This document shows, in pieces, positions 4,857 to 6,954 of a stretch of 6,954 nt of DNA (position 1 is the first letter of the stretch; every line of letters starts with the position of its first letter). The notes beneath the pieces are model-generated. The model searched no databases, had not been told where the DNA came from, and saw only the letters and a list, made by a program, of their open reading frames with translations. The position numbers and the translations under genes are program-made. Origin of the DNA: CAZESS01 sp964594625. Lineage in GTDB: Archaea > Thermoplasmatota > E2 > UBA202 > DSCA01. The stretch spans positions 1 to 6,954 of the forward strand of contig CAZQNC010000069.1 in NCBI GenBank assembly GCA_964594625.1, given 5' to 3'.

Positions 4857-5300
4857 ATGGCATTTCAACTGCAGGTGACAAAAAACACCCCGCTTACCGG
4901 GGAAGACGACTACGAAATCGTTGCCGTACAGTTCCTGAAACTGATCGGCTACCTGTCCCCCAACGCGGACACCACGTCGATTCCCTACCGGCTCTTCGAA
5001 TGTTTTCTGCTCCATCCCGGCAAGGAATGGCAGGTGGACGAGCTCGCCGTCGAACTCGACGCTACCAAGGCCACGGTCTACCGGCATCTCAACAAGCTCA
5101 AAGGCCTCGACATCCTCGAGGAAGGCAAGGTCGGCGAGGGCACCAAGCAGCGGAAGACCTACCGGCTCCGCTACGGCAACCTCACCAAGGCCTGGAATTT
5201 CGTCGAGGCGCACGTCAAGGTCGCCATGGACAACTACACTGAAACGGTCGGGCATCTCCACAAGCTCGTCGAACGGAGGAACCTCGATGGAAGAGATTGA
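4857..5300 (+). CDS. Winged-helix transcriptional regulator (TrmB/ArsR-like HTH)
   Basis: 147 residues. Seen: an N-terminal region (1-40), then a winged HTH at about 42-105: I-P-Y-R-L-F-E-C-F-L-L-H-P as first helix, W-Q-V-D-E-L-A-V-E-L as second, A-T-K-A-T-V-Y-R-H-L-N-K-L as recognition helix (69-81), and a charged hairpin wing (88-105) ending R-K-T-Y-R-L. A C-terminal helix (108-142) is suited to dimerisation. The fold matches archaeal and bacterial winged-helix repressors generally, but no ligand domain or metal-binding motif is seen, so the signal is unknown. It is the first gene of an operon with the small protein at 5287 and the YchF-type GTPase. The palindrome just ahead of the start suggests it represses its own operon. 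The leaderless promoter supports this ATG. Its last 14 bases overlap the next gene. Confidence 0.87.
   Translation: MAFQLQVTKNTPLTGEDDYEIVAVQFLKLIGYLSPNADTTSIPYRLFECFLLHPGKEWQVDELAVELDATKATVYRHLNKLKGLDILEEGKVGEGTKQRKTYRLRYGNLTKAWNFVEAHVKVAMDNYTETVGHLHKLVERRNLDGRD
5275..5280 (+). promoter_or_regulatory. Shine-Dalgarno site of the small barrel gene
   Basis: GGAGGA lies 6 bases before the ATG at 5287, inside the end of the regulator gene. It supports a real, coupled downstream gene and fixes its start. Confidence 0.7.
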
Positions 5301-5553
5301 GCTCACCGACGGCTCCGGCTGCATCATCCGCTCCCAGGACGCCAGCGAAGAACCGCTTACATCGCACGGTACGCTGGAAGGATTCACCTACATCGGCAAA
5401 GACGAGGCATTGTGCATCCGCCTGGGCGAGGAGCACGACGAGCTGGCCGACAAGATACGCGTGATACCCGTGGGCAACATCATCTGCATCGACCTCATGG
5501 ACCACGAGGCACAGCACAGCAGCACCGGCAAGCCGGACCACTATTTCGGGTGA
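5287..5553 (+). CDS. Small protein, possible divergent Sm-like beta-barrel
   Basis: 88 residues; not firmly recognised. Seen: strand-rich segments I-E-L-T-D-G-S-G-C, S-H-G-T-L-E-G-F-T-Y-I-G-K-D-E-A-L-C-I and I-R-V-I-P-V-G-N-I-I-C-I-D-L. Their order resembles an Sm fold: a G-x-L-x-G-[FY] turn in the second strand, then a final pair of strands shaped like the Sm2 motif (V-x-L-R-G-N-N-I-V-S-I in the Sm protein of this window). The Sm2 Arg-Gly is replaced by Pro-Val-Gly and the Sm1 Asn is missing, so RNA binding may be lost. I recall similar short archaeal proteins with an S-H-G-T-x-x-G-[FY] motif, unverified. It overlaps the regulator by 14 bases with a good SD and ends 4 bases before the GTPase start, so all three are one transcription and translation unit. 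The C-terminal tail is polar. Confidence 0.75.
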   Translation: MEEIELTDGSGCIIRSQDASEEPLTSHGTLEGFTYIGKDEALCIRLGEEHDELADKIRVIPVGNIICIDLMDHEAQHSSTGKPDHYFG

Positions 5554-5557
5554 CACC

Positions 5558-6745
5558 ATGAGCATGCAGATCGGTATCGTGGGCAAGCCAAACGTGGGCA
5601 AGACAACGTTTTTCAACGCGGCCACCAACGCCGGCGGGGAAATGGCAGCCTACCCGTTCACCACCATCGACGCCAACCGCGGGGTCATGTACGCCCGGAC
5701 GCGGTGCCCCTGCCAGGATTTCGACGTGACCTGCAACCCGCACAACGCGGTCTGCCTGGACGGCATCCGCTACGTGCCCATCGAAGCCATCGACGTCGCC
5801 GGGCTGGTGCCCAAGGCCCACGAGGGGCGCGGACTGGGCAACAAGTTCCTCGACGACCTCCGGCAGGCATCCTGCCTCATCCACATCATCGACGCATCCG
5901 GCTCCACCAACGCCGAAGGAGAAATGTGCGAGACAGGCGAACACGACCCCCGGCAGGACGTCGCCTTTCTGGAGGAAGAACTCGACCACTGGATACACGG
6001 CATCATCATGCGCGACTGGGACCGCATCAGCCGGAAATGCGCCCTGGAGGACAAAAAAGCCAGCGCTGCCCTGGCCGACCGGCTCACCGGGCTGGGGGTC
6101 AGCGAGGCGGACATCACGCTGGCCCTGCGGAAAACCGGGCTGGAGGGCAATCCCACCGGATGGAGCACCGATGACATGTTCCGGCTGGCCTCAGCTATCA
6201 GACAGGCGGGCAAGCCCATCCTGCTGTCGCTCAACAAGGTCGACAAGGCCCCCGACGACGTCGTCACCGAGATGGCCGGCGAGGCAGCGGTTCCCACTGC
6301 CGCGGAGGCAGAGCTGGCGCTCACCCATGCAGCCGAGCACGACATGATAGACTACAAGCCGGGGGACGGCTCTTTCGAGATATGCAGCGACGACATGAGC
6401 GAGCGGCAGCGGAAGGGGTTGGAATACATCCGTACCCATGTCCTGGAAAAATATGGGGGCACCGGTGTCCAGAAATGTATCAACCAGGCCGTGTTCAGCC
6501 TGCTCGACCTCATCGCCGTGTACCCCGTCGAAGACGAGACGCATCTCACCGACAAAAAAGGCAACGTGCTCCCCGACGTGTTCCTGGTTCCCCGTGGCGC
6601 GACGGTCATCGACCTGGCCTACAAGGTGCACACCGACCTCGGCGAGGGATTCATCCGGGCCATCGACGCCCGGACGCAGCGTGTCGTAGGCCACGACCAC
6701 GAGCTCCACAATGGAGACATCATCCGCATCGTAGCGAAAAAATAG
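5558..6745 (+). CDS. ychF: Archaeal YchF/Obg-family GTPase with C-terminal TGS domain
   Basis: 395 residues, typical length. Members bind nucleotide and associate with ribosomes, acting in translation or stress response. Seen: G1 G-K-P-N-V-G-K-T (9-16), G2 region Y-P-F-T-T-I-D (32-38), G3 D-V-A-G (79-82) followed by the G-R-G-L-G-N-x-F-L-D-D-L-R segment typical of YchF, G4 N-K-V-D (226-229), a helical insertion at about 120-210, and a TGS domain (about 313-395) with R-G-A-T-V-I-D-L-A-Y-K-V-H and a final G-D-I-I-R-I-V. Between G2 and G3 lies C50-P-C52, C59 and C66, a cysteine set I recall from archaeal members and possibly a metal site. Bacterial and human YchF/OLA1 have a non-canonical G4 and prefer ATP; the intact NKVD here predicts GTP. 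GGGTGA, 4 bases before the ATG and overlapping the previous stop, is the likely SD. Last gene of the operon. Confidence 0.95.
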   Translation: MSMQIGIVGKPNVGKTTFFNAATNAGGEMAAYPFTTIDANRGVMYARTRCPCQDFDVTCNPHNAVCLDGIRYVPIEAIDVAGLVPKAHEGRGLGNKFLDDLRQASCLIHIIDASGSTNAEGEMCETGEHDPRQDVAFLEEELDHWIHGIIMRDWDRISRKCALEDKKASAALADRLTGLGVSEADITLALRKTGLEGNPTGWSTDDMFRLASAIRQAGKPILLSLNKVDKAPDDVVTEMAGEAAVPTAAEAELALTHAAEHDMIDYKPGDGSFEICSDDMSERQRKGLEYIRTHVLEKYGGTGVQKCINQAVFSLLDLIAVYPVEDETHLTDKKGNVLPDVFLVPRGATVIDLAYKVHTDLGEGFIRAIDARTQRVVGHDHELHNGDIIRIVAKK

Positions 6746-6924
6746 GTCGCTTTGGCGGCATCCTGTAGCTGCTCAGCATCCTCCTGGATAGACAGCTGGT
6801 TGATACCCACCCAGGTCAACGCCAGAAACGCCTGGCTATCCGAATACACCGCGTTGTCAGCCTTCCCCAGCTCAACATGCTCTTACAAAACATCTATGAC
6901 CTTGACTTCGCCATGTGGTCTTTT
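6746..6924 (-). pseudogene. Possible decayed coding remnant on the minus strand
   Basis: No intact gene lies after the GTPase. In one minus-strand frame, however, the sequence reads like protein: G-E-V-K-V-I-D-V-L, then TAA at 6883-6885, then E-H-V-E-L-G-K-A-D-N-A-V-Y-S-D and further amphipathic helical sequence with F-L-A-L-T-W and E-D-A-E-Q-L-Q-D-A-A-K-A-T up to the GTPase stop. Codon choice looks natural on both sides of the stop, and one C-to-T change (CAA to TAA) would explain the break. A further TGA lies at 6925-6927. No good start or SD was found. It could be the remains of a gene partly overwritten or truncated, or chance in GC-rich DNA; I do not recognise the protein. Confidence 0.25.
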
Positions 6925-6926
6925 TC
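6918..6926 (+). terminator. Possible U-rich terminator after the GTPase operon
   Basis: The plus strand reads GTCTTTTTC here, the only clear T-run in the roughly 209 bases after the GTPase stop. Archaeal RNA polymerase can terminate at such tracts. It is short and no hairpin was found, so the call is weak. Confidence 0.25.
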
Positions 6927-6954
6927 ACACTAACATGGTGCCATTGCACAATTT

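Noticed and set aside
4362..5387. Minus-strand open frame of 341 codons across the SecB-like candidate, the regulator and the next gene.
   Set aside because: It spans three genes and their promoter and operator; the composition is low-complexity and it has no SD or TATA of its own.

Overview
The window comes from an archaeon with a GC-rich genome. Two genes show this directly: a ribosomal protein eL15 (L15e), which bacteria lack, and an archaeal Sm-like protein. The archaeal form of the YchF/Obg GTPase and the promoter style agree: archaeal TATA boxes lie about 28-31 bases ahead of several start codons, so those mRNAs should be leaderless, while genes inside operons carry Shine-Dalgarno (SD) sequences. 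A euryarchaeal, perhaps Thermoplasmata-like, source is my guess from the Sm protein; I cannot place it further.

Layout. (1) 35-1113, minus strand: a two-gene unit, a small 4-oxalocrotonate tautomerase-family protein followed 2 bases later by an unrecognised protein carrying the same four-cysteine module twice. (2) 1114-1282: divergent promoter region. (3) 1283-2727, plus strand: eL15, a COG1325-type predicted exosome-associated RNA-binding protein, and a small zinc-ribbon protein, closely packed. (4) 2717-3999, minus strand: a tandem helix-hairpin-helix protein and, in a 4-base ATGA overlap, a metallo-beta-lactamase-fold hydrolase; this unit runs tail-to-tail into the zinc-ribbon gene with an 11-base overlap. 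(5) 4000-4104: divergent promoter region. (6) 4105-4320 Sm-like protein and 4365-4799 an archaeal protein of unknown function with a SecB-like look; each has its own leaderless promoter. (7) 4857-6745: an operon of a winged-helix regulator, a small possible Sm-like barrel protein, and the YchF-type GTPase with a C-terminal TGS domain. (8) 6746-6954: no intact gene, but a possible decayed coding remnant on the minus strand.

Theme. Much of the plus-strand content concerns RNA and translation (eL15, COG1325 protein, Sm protein, YchF GTPase). The most distinctive regulatory signal is a perfect 8-base inverted repeat between the TATA box and the start codon of the winged-helix gene, which suggests that the regulator represses its own operon, including the GTPase. 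The most novel proteins are the duplicated-cysteine-module protein, the possible SecB-like protein, and the possible second Sm-like protein. No tRNA, rRNA, CRISPR array, insertion sequence or origin was seen.
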